Assembly: GCA_903870905.1 (NCBI GenBank)
Contig: CAIQEU010000023.1
Location: 1-64,000 of the forward strand
DNA: 64,000 bases
Source of the DNA: an uncultured Actinomycetes bacterium
GTDB lineage: Bacteria > Actinomycetota > Acidimicrobiia > Acidimicrobiales > RAAP-2
Reading direction: 5' to 3'
A program made the position numbers and the translations under genes. How positions within the stretch are numbered: the stretch's first letter is position 1; every line of letters starts with the position of its first letter. The notes under the pieces were generated by a model. It did not search any database and was not told the origin of the DNA. It was given only the letters and a program-made list of their open reading frames with translations. Below are positions 15,965 through 24,158 of the stretch, one piece after another.

Positions 15965-17248
15965 TCAGCGAGGTCGCGTTGGCGTGAACTCCGCGGTCAG
16001 GTGCTTGATGCCGTTGACGAAGTTGGACTGGAGGCGATCGGGTTCACCAACTGCTCGCAGGTCGGGCAGGCGACGGAAGAGCTCTCGGAACATCACGGTG
16101 ACCTCTCGACGGGCGAGGTGGGCACCGAGGCAGAAGTGCGGCCCGGCAGCGCCGAATCCGAGGTGCGGGTTGGGGTTGCGGCGAACGTCGAAGGCGAAGG
16201 GGTTCTCGAACACCGACTCGTCACGGTTGGCCGAGGCGTAGTAGAGCAGGACCTTGTCGCCCTCGTGGTAGTCGTAGCCGTTGACGGTGGCGTCCTGCGT
16301 GGCGGTCCGACGCATCCAGATCACCGGAGAACCCCAGCGCACGATCTCATCGACCGCAGTCGCACTCACGCCGTCGACATCAGCCATCCAGATCGCCTTC
16401 TGGTCCGGGTGCTCGGTGAGGGCCAGCACGCCGTGGGTGATGGCGTTTCTGGTGGTCTCGTTTCCAGCCACGACGAGCAAGATGAAGAACGACGCCAATT
16501 CGCTGTGCGTGAGGGCTTCGCCGTCAACGTTGGTGGTGATCAGCGCGGTGGTGAGGTCGTCGCCCGGGTGCTCGAGTTTGTGCTTGGCAATGTCCTCCAT
16601 GAGGGCGGTGAGCTCCATCCCTGCGGTGATGAAGGCCATCATTGGATGGACATCACCGGAGACGTACTCAGGGTCGCCCATCGACAAGATGATGTTGGAG
16701 TTTCGGAACACATCGTCGTAGTGCGATGCCGGAACACCCATCATGTCGCAGATGATCTTGAGCGGCAGGGGGGCGGAGAGATCGACGGTCACGTCGATGG
16801 TGCCCCGCTCACAGATGCCGTCGATGACGTCGTTGGCAACCCCTTCAATGGAGTCCTCAATGGCCTGAATGCGCCGAGGGTTGAACGCCTGGCTCACGAT
16901 CCGTCGAAGGCGAGCATGACGGGGGTTGTCGGTATTGATCATCCCAGCGAAGTACTCGACCATCTCTTCAGGAAGGTCGAGGACCGAGGTGGCGCCCTTG
17001 GAGGAACAGAAGAGTTCGGGGTGTCGAGACATCTCGGAAATGTCGGCGTGCCGGGTAATGGCGTAGTAGCCATTGCCAGCGGGGACGGGGAACGGCGCAT
17101 CGAGGATTTCGGGCTCAGGGAAGAACGCAACGGGTCGTTCTCGGCGCAAGGTGGCGAAGGCACCCTCGCGCTCATCCCACGGCAGGGTCCAGAACCCCAT
17201 GTCGTTCAGGTCAATGTCGTCAACGGCGAGCGTGAACTTTGGTTCCAT
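15965..17248 (-). CDS. Cytochrome P450 (CYP124/125/142-like)
   Basis: A soluble P450 monooxygenase of 427 residues. The I-helix oxygen-activation motif is AGNETT (261-266), the K-helix ExxR is EIVR (301-304), and the heme ligand is Cys373 in GFGAAGPHFCLGAHLAR. MINTDNPRHARLRR near residue 105 is typical of the actinobacterial groups that hydroxylate sterol side chains or methyl-branched lipids; that placement is by resemblance only. No ferredoxin or reductase gene is adjacent. The ATG is 6 nt after TAGGGT, so leaderless transcription is likely. Confidence 0.9.
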   Translation of the reverse strand: MEPKFTLAVDDIDLNDMGFWTLPWDEREGAFATLRRERPVAFFPEPEILDAPFPVPAGNGYYAITRHADISEMSRHPELFCSSKGATSVLDLPEEMVEYFAGMINTDNPRHARLRRIVSQAFNPRRIQAIEDSIEGVANDVIDGICERGTIDVTVDLSAPLPLKIICDMMGVPASHYDDVFRNSNIILSMGDPEYVSGDVHPMMAFITAGMELTALMEDIAKHKLEHPGDDLTTALITTNVDGEALTHSELASFFILLVVAGNETTRNAITHGVLALTEHPDQKAIWMADVDGVSATAVDEIVRWGSPVIWMRRTATQDATVNGYDYHEGDKVLLYYASANRDESVFENPFAFDVRRNPNPHLGFGAAGPHFCLGAHLARREVTVMFRELFRRLPDLRAVGEPDRLQSNFVNGIKHLTAEFTPTRPR

Positions 17249-17254
17249 GCTCTC

Positions 17255-17260
17255 ACCCTA
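17255..17260 (-). promoter_or_regulatory. -10 box of the P450-yihY operon (leaderless type)
   Basis: TAGGGT on the minus strand, ending 6 nt before the P450 ATG. Confidence 0.5.
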
Positions 17261-17286
17261 GTGAGCGAGGGTGCCGAGTGTCTGAA

Positions 17287-17940
17287 CTAGGACGAGCGGG
17301 GGAGTCGGGTCATTGCCCACATGGTGGGTTCACCGTTGGTGCCGCCAATCGTGGCGGTCACGGTGAATCCGAAACGGGCGTAGAACGCGAGGTTGTCGTG
17401 GCGCTGGGTCTCCAAGTAGCAGGGGAGCCCATCGTGATCGGCTCGGTCGAGGCCGGGTTGCATGAGGAGTGTGCCGAGCCCAGTTCCCTGTGCGTCTCGG
17501 TCGACCATGAGGAGTTGCAAGTAGTAGTGCGGGCTTCGGAGATGCTCGGCAACGACTTTGCGCATGAAGGTCCCGCCTGGTCCGAGCGCCATGCCTGCAC
17601 GCCATGACAGGGTCAGGGCTTGGAATCCCGTCCGCACCTCAACGCGGGGTGGGTAGGGGTAGTTGCCTGGGGGAACCCACATCGACACGCCAGTGAGCAC
17701 GCCATGGTGCGCCGACGTCGACACCATCGCCACCTTGGGTGCAACGGTGAGGAGTCCACGGTGGAGTCGACCGACGCCAAATGTTCGCCGTTCGGCGTTC
17801 GGGAACAAGAACTGGAACAGTCCGTCACGGGTGAACACATCTGAAGCGATCCGTTCGGCACTGCGCAGCTCTCCGCGCGAGAGTCGACCGCGGTCAACGG
17901 CAAGTTCGCGATGTGGGGTGTTGGCTGCTGCGTCCGCCAT
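17287..17940 (-). CDS. GNAT acetyltransferase
   Basis: A 217-residue acetyltransferase. After a variable N-terminus it has the segment SMWVPPGNYPYPP, then HYYLQLLMVDRDAQGTGLGTLLM with the acetyl-CoA loop, and finishes with YLETQRHDNLAFYARFGF. This arrangement is common in actinobacteria in proteins of unknown substrate. The ATG lies 6 nt after TAATCT. The gene is separate from the P450 operon, which begins 39 nt downstream with its own -10. Confidence 0.85.
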   Translation of the reverse strand: MADAAANTPHRELAVDRGRLSRGELRSAERIASDVFTRDGLFQFLFPNAERRTFGVGRLHRGLLTVAPKVAMVSTSAHHGVLTGVSMWVPPGNYPYPPRVEVRTGFQALTLSWRAGMALGPGGTFMRKVVAEHLRSPHYYLQLLMVDRDAQGTGLGTLLMQPGLDRADHDGLPCYLETQRHDNLAFYARFGFTVTATIGGTNGEPTMWAMTRLPRSS

Positions 17941-17946
17941 AGGGCG

Positions 17947-17952
17947 AGATTA
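17947..17952 (-). promoter_or_regulatory. -10 box of the GNAT gene (leaderless type)
   Basis: TAATCT on the minus strand, ending 6 nt before the ATG at 17940. Confidence 0.5.
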
Positions 17953-18024
17953 GGAGGTGAACTGAGGACACCGACACGGGAGCGGCTCCTCCACGGCAGA
18001 ATGGAGGAGATCAAAGGAGTCGGC

Positions 18025-18366
18025 GTGGCCGAGGACGTGAACGTGAGTGACCTGAGCGATGAAGAGCGCAGTGAGCGCTTGGCCAAGTTGCTCAGCTTGA
18101 TTGAGCTCATGCGGCCGAGCGTCCAAGCTGACGGTGGCGATCTCGTCCTCATCTCGGCCGATGTAGCGGCCGGTGTCATTGAGGTGCAGCTCCAAGGAGC
18201 GTGCAGCTCCTGCGCGGTCTCGTCCTCCACCCTCCAAGGTGGCGTCGAGCGCATTCTGAAGGGTCGTCTCGACTGGGTGACCGAAGTGATTGGCTCCCTC
18301 GACGATGAGATCGACTTCGAGTCGAGCGCAGCCCTCGGTCACGGCGGGTACGTTCCTCGCCAGTGA
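18025..18366 (+). CDS. NifU C-terminal-domain Fe-S carrier (NfuA-like)
   Basis: A 113-residue iron-sulfur carrier. The NifU-like domain begins at LIELMRPSVQADGGDLVLI and carries the cluster-binding CxxC in GACSSCAVSSSTLQGGVERILK. The GTG at 18025 is chosen because AAAGGAG stands at 18013-18019; an in-frame ATG at 18001 would add eight residues. Such proteins hand 4Fe-4S clusters to target enzymes. The stop overlaps the start of the MFS gene. Confidence 0.87.
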   Translation: MAEDVNVSDLSDEERSERLAKLLSLIELMRPSVQADGGDLVLISADVAAGVIEVQLQGACSSCAVSSSTLQGGVERILKGRLDWVTEVIGSLDDEIDFESSAALGHGGYVPRQ

Positions 18367-19619
18367 ATCGATCGGGAGTACGCACCGGATTTCAGCGAAC
18401 CTTCAAAGCGCTGGAAGTACGAAATTTCCGGTTGTACTTCATTGGCCAGTTGGTGTCGGTGTCTGGCACGTGGCTGCAATCGTTCGCTCTTGGATTACTG
18501 GTCCTCCACCTCAGTCACAACTTCACCGACGTCGGATACTCAACTGCGCTGCAGTTCACCCCCATGCTGCTCCTCGGCTCATGGGCCGGCCTCGTCGTCG
18601 ATCGGTCGCGAAAACGCCCCATCTTGTTCGCCACGCAGGCCGCTGCGCTCATCCAAGCGCTCCTCCTCGGTATCTTGGTGTCGACGCATCACGTGGCCCT
18701 GCTCGCAGTCTTCGGCCTCTCGCTCGTCACGGGATTCGTCAACCTCTTCGACAACCCGACCCGACAGACCTTCGTCCAAGAGATGGTTGGCCACGAATTG
18801 CTCCCGAACGCGGTGAGTCTCAACTCGGTCCTCATGAATTTGGCCAGGGTGGTTGGCCCCGGCCTCGGTGGCATCTTCGTCGCCACCGTTGGCCTCGCAG
18901 GGTGCTTCTTCATCAACGCCGGTTCCTACGTGGCGGTCATCATCGCCTTGGCAGCAATGCGCGGCAGAGACCTCCACCGCATCACTCCGGTTGCACCAGA
19001 GAAGGGCCAGGTGCGCGCTGGGCTTTCGTACGTGGCATCAGAACCCAAGCTCCTCGGCCCCCTGCTCGCAATGACGATCATTGGAATCTTGGCCTTCAAC
19101 TTCAACATCACCCTGCTCGCGCTCGCCGAGGGAACCTTCCACGGCTCAGCGTCGACGGTCTCGCACTTTATGGTGGCCATGGGCATTGGGGCGGTGGTTG
19201 GCGGCCTCCGAGTGGCGCACCACGGCAAGCCAACGCAGACCCGCTTGGCTGAACTGGGCTTCTTCTTCGGGACGGCAATGGTTGCGGTGGCCGTCAGTCC
19301 AACCGTCCTCGTCGCCGTGCTGTGTACGGTGCTCGTCGGCTACGGCTCCATTGCCTTCGTGGCGACGGCCAACGGCGTGCTGCAGGTGAACTCGGATCCG
19401 CAGATGCGCGGCCGGGTGATGGCGCTCTACGCCATTGCGTTCCTCGGCTCCAGCCCAATTGGCGGTCCGCTGATTGGTTGGATTGCCCAGATTTCCTCGC
19501 CGAGGGTGGCGCTCATCGTTGGCGCAGTCGCCACGCTCGCTTCGGCCGCGCTGCTCGTTGGTCACGGCAAGCGAACGGCGCTCCACCACGGCCACGAACG
19601 AAATCCCGGCAGAACCTGA
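18363..19619 (+). CDS. MFS exporter (EntS-like)
   Basis: A 418-residue major facilitator with about twelve segments. It begins with FKALEVRNFRLYFIGQLVSVSGTWLQ, characteristic of the EntS/MFS_3 group that exports siderophores or drugs. The loop after segment two has GLVVDRSRKRPIL, and FDNPTRQTFVQEMV follows segment four, both usual for the group. The GTG start overlaps the NifU-like gene stop. Substrate unknown; no siderophore genes are in view. Confidence 0.87.
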   Translation: MNRSGVRTGFQRTFKALEVRNFRLYFIGQLVSVSGTWLQSFALGLLVLHLSHNFTDVGYSTALQFTPMLLLGSWAGLVVDRSRKRPILFATQAAALIQALLLGILVSTHHVALLAVFGLSLVTGFVNLFDNPTRQTFVQEMVGHELLPNAVSLNSVLMNLARVVGPGLGGIFVATVGLAGCFFINAGSYVAVIIALAAMRGRDLHRITPVAPEKGQVRAGLSYVASEPKLLGPLLAMTIIGILAFNFNITLLALAEGTFHGSASTVSHFMVAMGIGAVVGGLRVAHHGKPTQTRLAELGFFFGTAMVAVAVSPTVLVAVLCTVLVGYGSIAFVATANGVLQVNSDPQMRGRVMALYAIAFLGSSPIGGPLIGWIAQISSPRVALIVGAVATLASAALLVGHGKRTALHHGHERNPGRT

Positions 19620-19696
19620 GGCGTCGGCGTTCTGAGGTTGTGATGGGGCTGATTTCGCGGGAGAATGGACAACCCAACCCCTGAGGAAGGCCACCT

Positions 19697-21070
19697 ATGC
19701 CCAGATCACCGCGACGCGTCGTTCAGGACTTCCGTGCGTCGGCTGCACGATCGAGGACGATCGTCACCCCGGGCCACGTTCCTGCACGTCCGGCTGCGCC
19801 TGGCAAGTTGCGCATTGCGTTCCTCATCTACCGCGGGAATCCAACCTGCGGTGGACAGGGTGTCTACACCCGACACCTCACCCGTGAACTCGTCAATCTC
19901 GGCCACAGCGTGGAGGTGTTCGCTGGACAGCCGTGGCCTGAACTCGACGAGGGCGTTGGGTTCACTGCCGTTCCCGGTCTCGACCTCTACCGAGACCCTG
20001 ACCCATTCCGCGTGCCGCACCCGAGGGAGTTCCACTCGAAAGCGGACGTCGCAGAGTTCGCCATCATGTGTGCAGCAGGGTTCGGTGAGCCCTACGCCTA
20101 CTCCAAGCGCATCGTCGACGTCCTCGCCGCCCGAAAGGGCGATTTCGATATCGTCCATGACAACCAGTGTCTCGGGACGGGGATGCTGGAGCTCGTCGCC
20201 CAAGGCTGGCCACTGCTCACGACCTTGCACCACCCGATCACGGTGGACCGCGAGATCAAGCTCGCTCACGACACGACGGCGTGGCAGCGCTTCACCACCA
20301 AGCGGTGGTTCGGGTTCCTCGGCATGCAGAAGCGCGTCGCTGCTGCTCTGCCCGCCATCTTGACGGTCTCACGATCATCCCGGAAGGACATCGCTGCCCA
20401 GATGGGCGTGGATCCAAAGAAGATGACGGTCGTTCCGGTCGGTGTCGACCACGAGGTCTTCCGACCCTTCGACGACGTTGCCCCAGTCCCTGGACGACTC
20501 ATGGTGACCACATCATCAGATGTGCCGATGAAGGGACTCGTCCCGCTGCTTGAGGCCGTCGCGAAGTTGCGTACCGAGCGAGAGGTCACCTTGACCGTCA
20601 TCGGACGCCCGAAGAAGGGTGGCCGCGTCGATCAAGCCCTCGATCGCCTCAACCTTCGAGAGATCGTGACCTGTGTGAGCGGTATCTCCGACGATGCCCT
20701 CGCCCGTCTCTACGGCGAGGCAGAGGTTGCGGTCGTCCCATCGCTCTACGAAGGGTTCTCCTTGCCCGCTATTGAGGCCATGGCCTGTGGCCGAGCGGTC
20801 GTGGCGACGACCGGTGGTGCCCTGCCCGAGGTCGTTGGTACGGATGGGACCACCGCACTGCTCGTCACCCCCGATGACCCTGAAGCCCTGGCTGCAGGTA
20901 TCCGCACCCTCCTCGACGACCCTGCTCGCCGCTCGTCGATGGGTGTTGCTGCACGGGAACGAGTGATGGAGAAGTTCACGTGGGTGGTGACTGCGATCGG
21001 TACCGCTGCCGCCTACGGCGCCTTGCTCGCTGGGGACCCGCTTCCTGGGACGGATGAGCCAGCATGCTGA
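19697..21070 (+). CDS. Glycosyltransferase family 4
   Basis: A GT-B fold retaining transferase of 457 residues. A basic extension of about 35 residues precedes the first strand, LRIAFLIYRGNPTCGGQGVYTRHL. The donor-binding half has TSSDVPMKGLVPLLEA, then VVPSLYEGFSLPAIEAMACG with the paired glutamates Glu352 and Glu360. The ATG follows GAGGAAGG. It heads an operon with a methyltransferase and a toroid-fold protein, both joined by overlapping codons. The donor and acceptor are not predictable; methylated polysaccharide synthesis is a reasonable guess. Confidence 0.87.
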   Translation: MPRSPRRVVQDFRASAARSRTIVTPGHVPARPAAPGKLRIAFLIYRGNPTCGGQGVYTRHLTRELVNLGHSVEVFAGQPWPELDEGVGFTAVPGLDLYRDPDPFRVPHPREFHSKADVAEFAIMCAAGFGEPYAYSKRIVDVLAARKGDFDIVHDNQCLGTGMLELVAQGWPLLTTLHHPITVDREIKLAHDTTAWQRFTTKRWFGFLGMQKRVAAALPAILTVSRSSRKDIAAQMGVDPKKMTVVPVGVDHEVFRPFDDVAPVPGRLMVTTSSDVPMKGLVPLLEAVAKLRTEREVTLTVIGRPKKGGRVDQALDRLNLREIVTCVSGISDDALARLYGEAEVAVVPSLYEGFSLPAIEAMACGRAVVATTGGALPEVVGTDGTTALLVTPDDPEALAAGIRTLLDDPARRSSMGVAARERVMEKFTWVVTAIGTAAAYGALLAGDPLPGTDEPAC

Positions 21071-21819
21071 CCGCTCGCTACGAGCTCTTGGAGATGGGTC
21101 CAGGTGATGTGCTGCTCGACATGGGTTGCGGATTCGGTCGCCACGCCTACGAGGCCGCCCGCCGCGGCGCTCAAGTGGTGGCACTCGACTTTGGTGCCGC
21201 CGAAGTAGAAGGCGTACTCGGCACGGTCACTGCCATGCGTGACGCTGGTGAGTTGACCGCTGAGGCCCACGTGGGCGTCACTCGTGGCGACGCGTTCGCC
21301 CTTCCCTTCGCTGACGGCACCTTCGACCGCATCATCGCATCGGAGATTTTGGAGCATCTCGTCACCGACACGGTGGCAATGGCCGAACTCGCACGGGTGC
21401 TCCGCCCTGGTGGCACCATCGCGATCACCGTGCCGAGATTTGGGCCAGAGCTCATCAACTGGGCGCTGTCAGATGAGTACCACAGCGTCGAGGGTGGCCA
21501 CGTGCGGATCTACCGGAAGAACGTCCTCCTCGAGCGGCTGACGGCGACCGGGCTCGTCCCCTACGGCCACCACCATGCCCACGCGCTGCACGCCCCCTAC
21601 TGGTGGCTGAAGTGCGCGGTAGGGACCACGAACGACGAGCACCCGGCGGTCAAGGCCTACCACCGACTCCTCGTGTGGGACATCATGAAGGCCCCCAAGC
21701 TCACTCGCTACGCAGAGCGGGTCCTCAACCCCCTCATCGGCAAGAGCATGATCATCTACCTGCGCAAGCCCGTGGTCGCAGTGCCTGCGCGAGCAGCGAA
21801 GCACCTGGAGAACGCATGA
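21064..21819 (+). CDS. Class I SAM-dependent methyltransferase
   Basis: A 251-residue methyltransferase. Motif I is LLDMGCGFGRHA (from residue 17), followed by VVALDFG, the acidic loop FALPFADGTFDRIIASEILEHL, and ARVLRPGGTIAITVPR. The start overlaps the end of the GT4 gene by seven bases and its stop overlaps the next start in ATGA. A C-terminal region of about 90 residues after the core is rich in aromatic residues (HAPYWWLKCAVG) and may bind a glycan. The methyl acceptor is unknown. Confidence 0.87.
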   Translation: MLTARYELLEMGPGDVLLDMGCGFGRHAYEAARRGAQVVALDFGAAEVEGVLGTVTAMRDAGELTAEAHVGVTRGDAFALPFADGTFDRIIASEILEHLVTDTVAMAELARVLRPGGTIAITVPRFGPELINWALSDEYHSVEGGHVRIYRKNVLLERLTATGLVPYGHHHAHALHAPYWWLKCAVGTTNDEHPAVKAYHRLLVWDIMKAPKLTRYAERVLNPLIGKSMIIYLRKPVVAVPARAAKHLENA

Positions 21820-22916
21820 GTACGCCCCTCACCGACTGCTTACCCGAGGTTCCCGGCATCCTCACCGCCGATGAAGTCCTCGCCACTGCGCATTCCATTG
21901 CCGAACTCCAGCAGCCAAACGGCATGATCCTGTGGTTACCTGGTGGGCACTGTGACCCTTGGAACCACGTCGAAGCGGCCATGGCGCTCGGAATCTGCGG
22001 TCTCACTGAGGAGATGGAGCGAGCCCACGACTGGCTCGAGGCTACCCAACTGCGCGATGGATCCTGGTTCAACTACTACCTCGCCACCTCAGTCAAAGAC
22101 CCTCGCCTCGACACCAATGTGGTCGCCTACGTGGCCGCTGGTGTCTGGCACGCCTACCTCTTGACCGGTGACCGAGCCACGCTCGAGCGCCGATTCCCGA
22201 TGGTGGAGCGTGCGGTCGACTTCGTGCTGCGCCACCAAGAGGCCGATGGGCCCATCACCTGGTCGCGCGACCAAGCGGGTCGCCGGGAGGGCTACGCCCT
22301 CCTCACAGGATCGAGTTCGATCTACCACTCGCTCCGCTGTGCCAACGCCATTGCTGAAACTCTCGAACGACCGAACCCTCAGTGGGAACTGTCGGCGGGT
22401 CGCCTCGGTCACGCCGTCGCTCACCATGCCGGATCCTTCGCGCCGAAGTACGAGTTCGCCATGGACTGGTACTACCCAATGCTGTCGGGCGCCCTCGAGG
22501 GAGCGCGCGCCCATGCTCGGCTCGAGGAGATGTGGGACACCTTCGTCATCCCCGGCAAAGGCGTGCGGTGCGTGTCTACCGGTGACTGGGTGACTGCAGC
22601 GGAGACCGCTGAGTGTGTCATGACCCTCGATGCACTCGGACTGCGAGACCGTGCGCTGGAGCTCCTCAGCTGCACCGCAGCGCATCGTCGTCCCGACGGG
22701 AGCTACTTCACCGGCATTGCCTACCCTGAACTCGTCACCTATCCCGACAACGAGGCCACCACCTACACCGCAGCGGCCATCGTGATGGCGGCCGACGCGC
22801 TGTCCAACACCACCGCAGCAGCCGGGCTCTTCCGTGGTGAGACCTTGGGTGAGGCGCTCGATCTTGCCGGCGTGGCCTGTGATGGTGCTGCTGGTGACGA
22901 CTGCACCGGGCGCTAG
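21816..22916 (+). CDS. Alpha/alpha-toroid protein (prenyltransferase/glycosidase-like)
   Basis: A 366-residue all-helical protein. Repeated segments such as QPNGMILWLPGGHCDPWNHVEAAM, DGSWFNYY, DTNVVAYVAAGVWHAYLLTGD and LRHQEADGPITWSRD give the look of an alpha/alpha barrel as in glucoamylases, trehalases and terpene cyclases; databases often name relatives prenyltransferases. The acidic residues beside aromatic patches (DPW, TNVVAY, WSRD) would suit sugar binding. There is no signal peptide, so it is probably cytosolic. The start is fused to the methyltransferase stop. I cannot say whether it cleaves, transfers or only binds a glycan or isoprenoid. Confidence 0.75.
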   Translation: MSTPLTDCLPEVPGILTADEVLATAHSIAELQQPNGMILWLPGGHCDPWNHVEAAMALGICGLTEEMERAHDWLEATQLRDGSWFNYYLATSVKDPRLDTNVVAYVAAGVWHAYLLTGDRATLERRFPMVERAVDFVLRHQEADGPITWSRDQAGRREGYALLTGSSSIYHSLRCANAIAETLERPNPQWELSAGRLGHAVAHHAGSFAPKYEFAMDWYYPMLSGALEGARAHARLEEMWDTFVIPGKGVRCVSTGDWVTAAETAECVMTLDALGLRDRALELLSCTAAHRRPDGSYFTGIAYPELVTYPDNEATTYTAAAIVMAADALSNTTAAAGLFRGETLGEALDLAGVACDGAAGDDCTGR

Positions 22917-22918
22917 GA

Positions 22919-23569
22919 CTACCGCAGTTTCTTGAGCACTCGCAAGGAGCCACACGCGTTGACCTCGGTGTAGTCACCGGACTGCGTTGCGTGGCAGTAG
23001 AGATCATAGGGCGGCCGTCCACCGTCAGCGGGGTTCTCGAAGACGTCGTGGATGGCCAAGATGCCACCGACGACGAGGTGTGGCGTCCATCCTCGAAAGT
23101 CCGCCCAGGCAGGCTCTTCGCCGTGACCCCCGTCGATGAACAAGAAGCTGAGCGGTGTCCGCCACCACGCAGCGACTGCTGGTGAGTGGCCCACCACGCC
23201 GACGACCACGCCTTCGAGGCCTGCGCTGGCGATCTGGCGTTGGAAGTGGGGGAGCGTGTTGAGGCGTCCGTCGGTCGGGTCGACGAGGTCGGCTTCGAAG
23301 TAGTCCCACCCTGCTTGGTTCTCCTCGCTGCCGTGGTGGTGGTCAACGGAGATCACCGTCGCCCCAGTTTCCAGTGCTGCAGCGCCGAGGTAGGTCGCCG
23401 ACTTTCCACACCACGAACCAACTTCGAGGAGCACCGCGGGCTGGGCGGCTGGTGCGCTCCCGGCGGCGAGGGCCGCCTCGAAGAGGGCGTAGCCCTCATC
23501 ATCTGGCATGAACCCTCTCGCCGATCGGGCAGAGGCGATGAGGTGGTCGTGGTGGTTGGAGGTCGTCAT
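22919..23569 (-). CDS. Class I methyltransferase (Methyltransf_24 type)
   Basis: A 216-residue SAM-dependent methyltransferase. Motif I is LLEVGSWCGKSATYL (from residue 47), followed by ISVDHHHGSEENQ and the later FLFIDGGH with GGILAIHDVF, typical of the Methyltransf_24 group that acts on sugars and small natural products. The ATG overlaps the stop of the TMEM165-like gene in ATGA, so it is last in the pepN operon. It faces the glycan operon tail to tail with a 2-base gap, which suggests a functional link with GT4, MT and toroid. Cephalosporin-hydroxylase-like proteins share this fold. Confidence 0.8.
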   Translation of the reverse strand: MTTSNHHDHLIASARSARGFMPDDEGYALFEAALAAGSAPAAQPAVLLEVGSWCGKSATYLGAAALETGATVISVDHHHGSEENQAGWDYFEADLVDPTDGRLNTLPHFQRQIASAGLEGVVVGVVGHSPAVAAWWRTPLSFLFIDGGHGEEPAWADFRGWTPHLVVGGILAIHDVFENPADGGRPPYDLYCHATQSGDYTEVNACGSLRVLKKLR

Positions 23570-24153
23570 AAGAGGTTCACCAGTGAGTAGATGCCGAGGC
23601 CGAGGAGGAGGACCCCTCCGGCACGTCGGATGAGGGAGAGGGGGAGGACGCGGAGCAGGGCGGTTCCTGAGAAGGCGCCGAGTGCGGCGACCGAGACGAG
23701 GCCGATGGATGCACCGAGGAAGGTCTCGAGGGGGAGGTGGCTCTTGGCCGTGAAGTTGGCGACCAAGATCTGCGAGAGATCGCCGAATTCGGCCAAGAAG
23801 ATCACCGAGAATGCACCGAAGATCACCCGCAGGGCTGATCCGGGTTTCTCCGCAGCTGCCTCTTCAGCCCCCTTCTCCTCCTCAGCCTCTTCGGGGACGA
23901 AGAGGAGGTAGGCCGCCCCGCCTAAGAACAAGAGGGTGACGACACCCTCCACGATTCGGTGGGGGAGGAGCAGGAGCAACCGACCAGCCAGGACAGCAAT
24001 CGCCATCTGCACGATGAAGCCGAGGCTCGCTCCAATCCAGACGAAGAGTGGTCGCACCTTGGTGCCCATGATCAAGGTGGCGATCATGGTCTTGTCGGGG
24101 AGTTCGGCGAGCGCGACCGTGACGAGCACGGTCAGCAGTTCGCCGAAGTGCAT
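23566..24153 (-). CDS. TMEM165/GDT1 (UPF0016) family cation transporter
   Basis: A membrane protein of 195 residues with two copies of a three-helix unit joined by an acidic loop (EEAEEEKGAEEAAAE). The family moves Mn2+ or Ca2+ using two E-x-G-D-[KR]-[TS] motifs. Here they read ELPDKT (residues about 17-22) and EFGDLS, each departing from consensus at one position. The ATG at 24153 is chosen; the frame opens much further upstream inside pepN but that part is not protein-like. Mn2+ supply would suit glycosyltransferases nearby. Confidence 0.85.
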   Translation of the reverse strand: MHFGELLTVLVTVALAELPDKTMIATLIMGTKVRPLFVWIGASLGFIVQMAIAVLAGRLLLLLPHRIVEGVVTLLFLGGAAYLLFVPEEAEEEKGAEEAAAEKPGSALRVIFGAFSVIFLAEFGDLSQILVANFTAKSHLPLETFLGASIGLVSVAALGAFSGTALLRVLPLSLIRRAGGVLLLGLGIYSLVNLL

Positions 24154-24158
24154 CTCCG

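Noticed and set aside
16001-17290. 429-codon plus-strand ORF
   Set aside because: Antisense to the P450, which has all its catalytic motifs.
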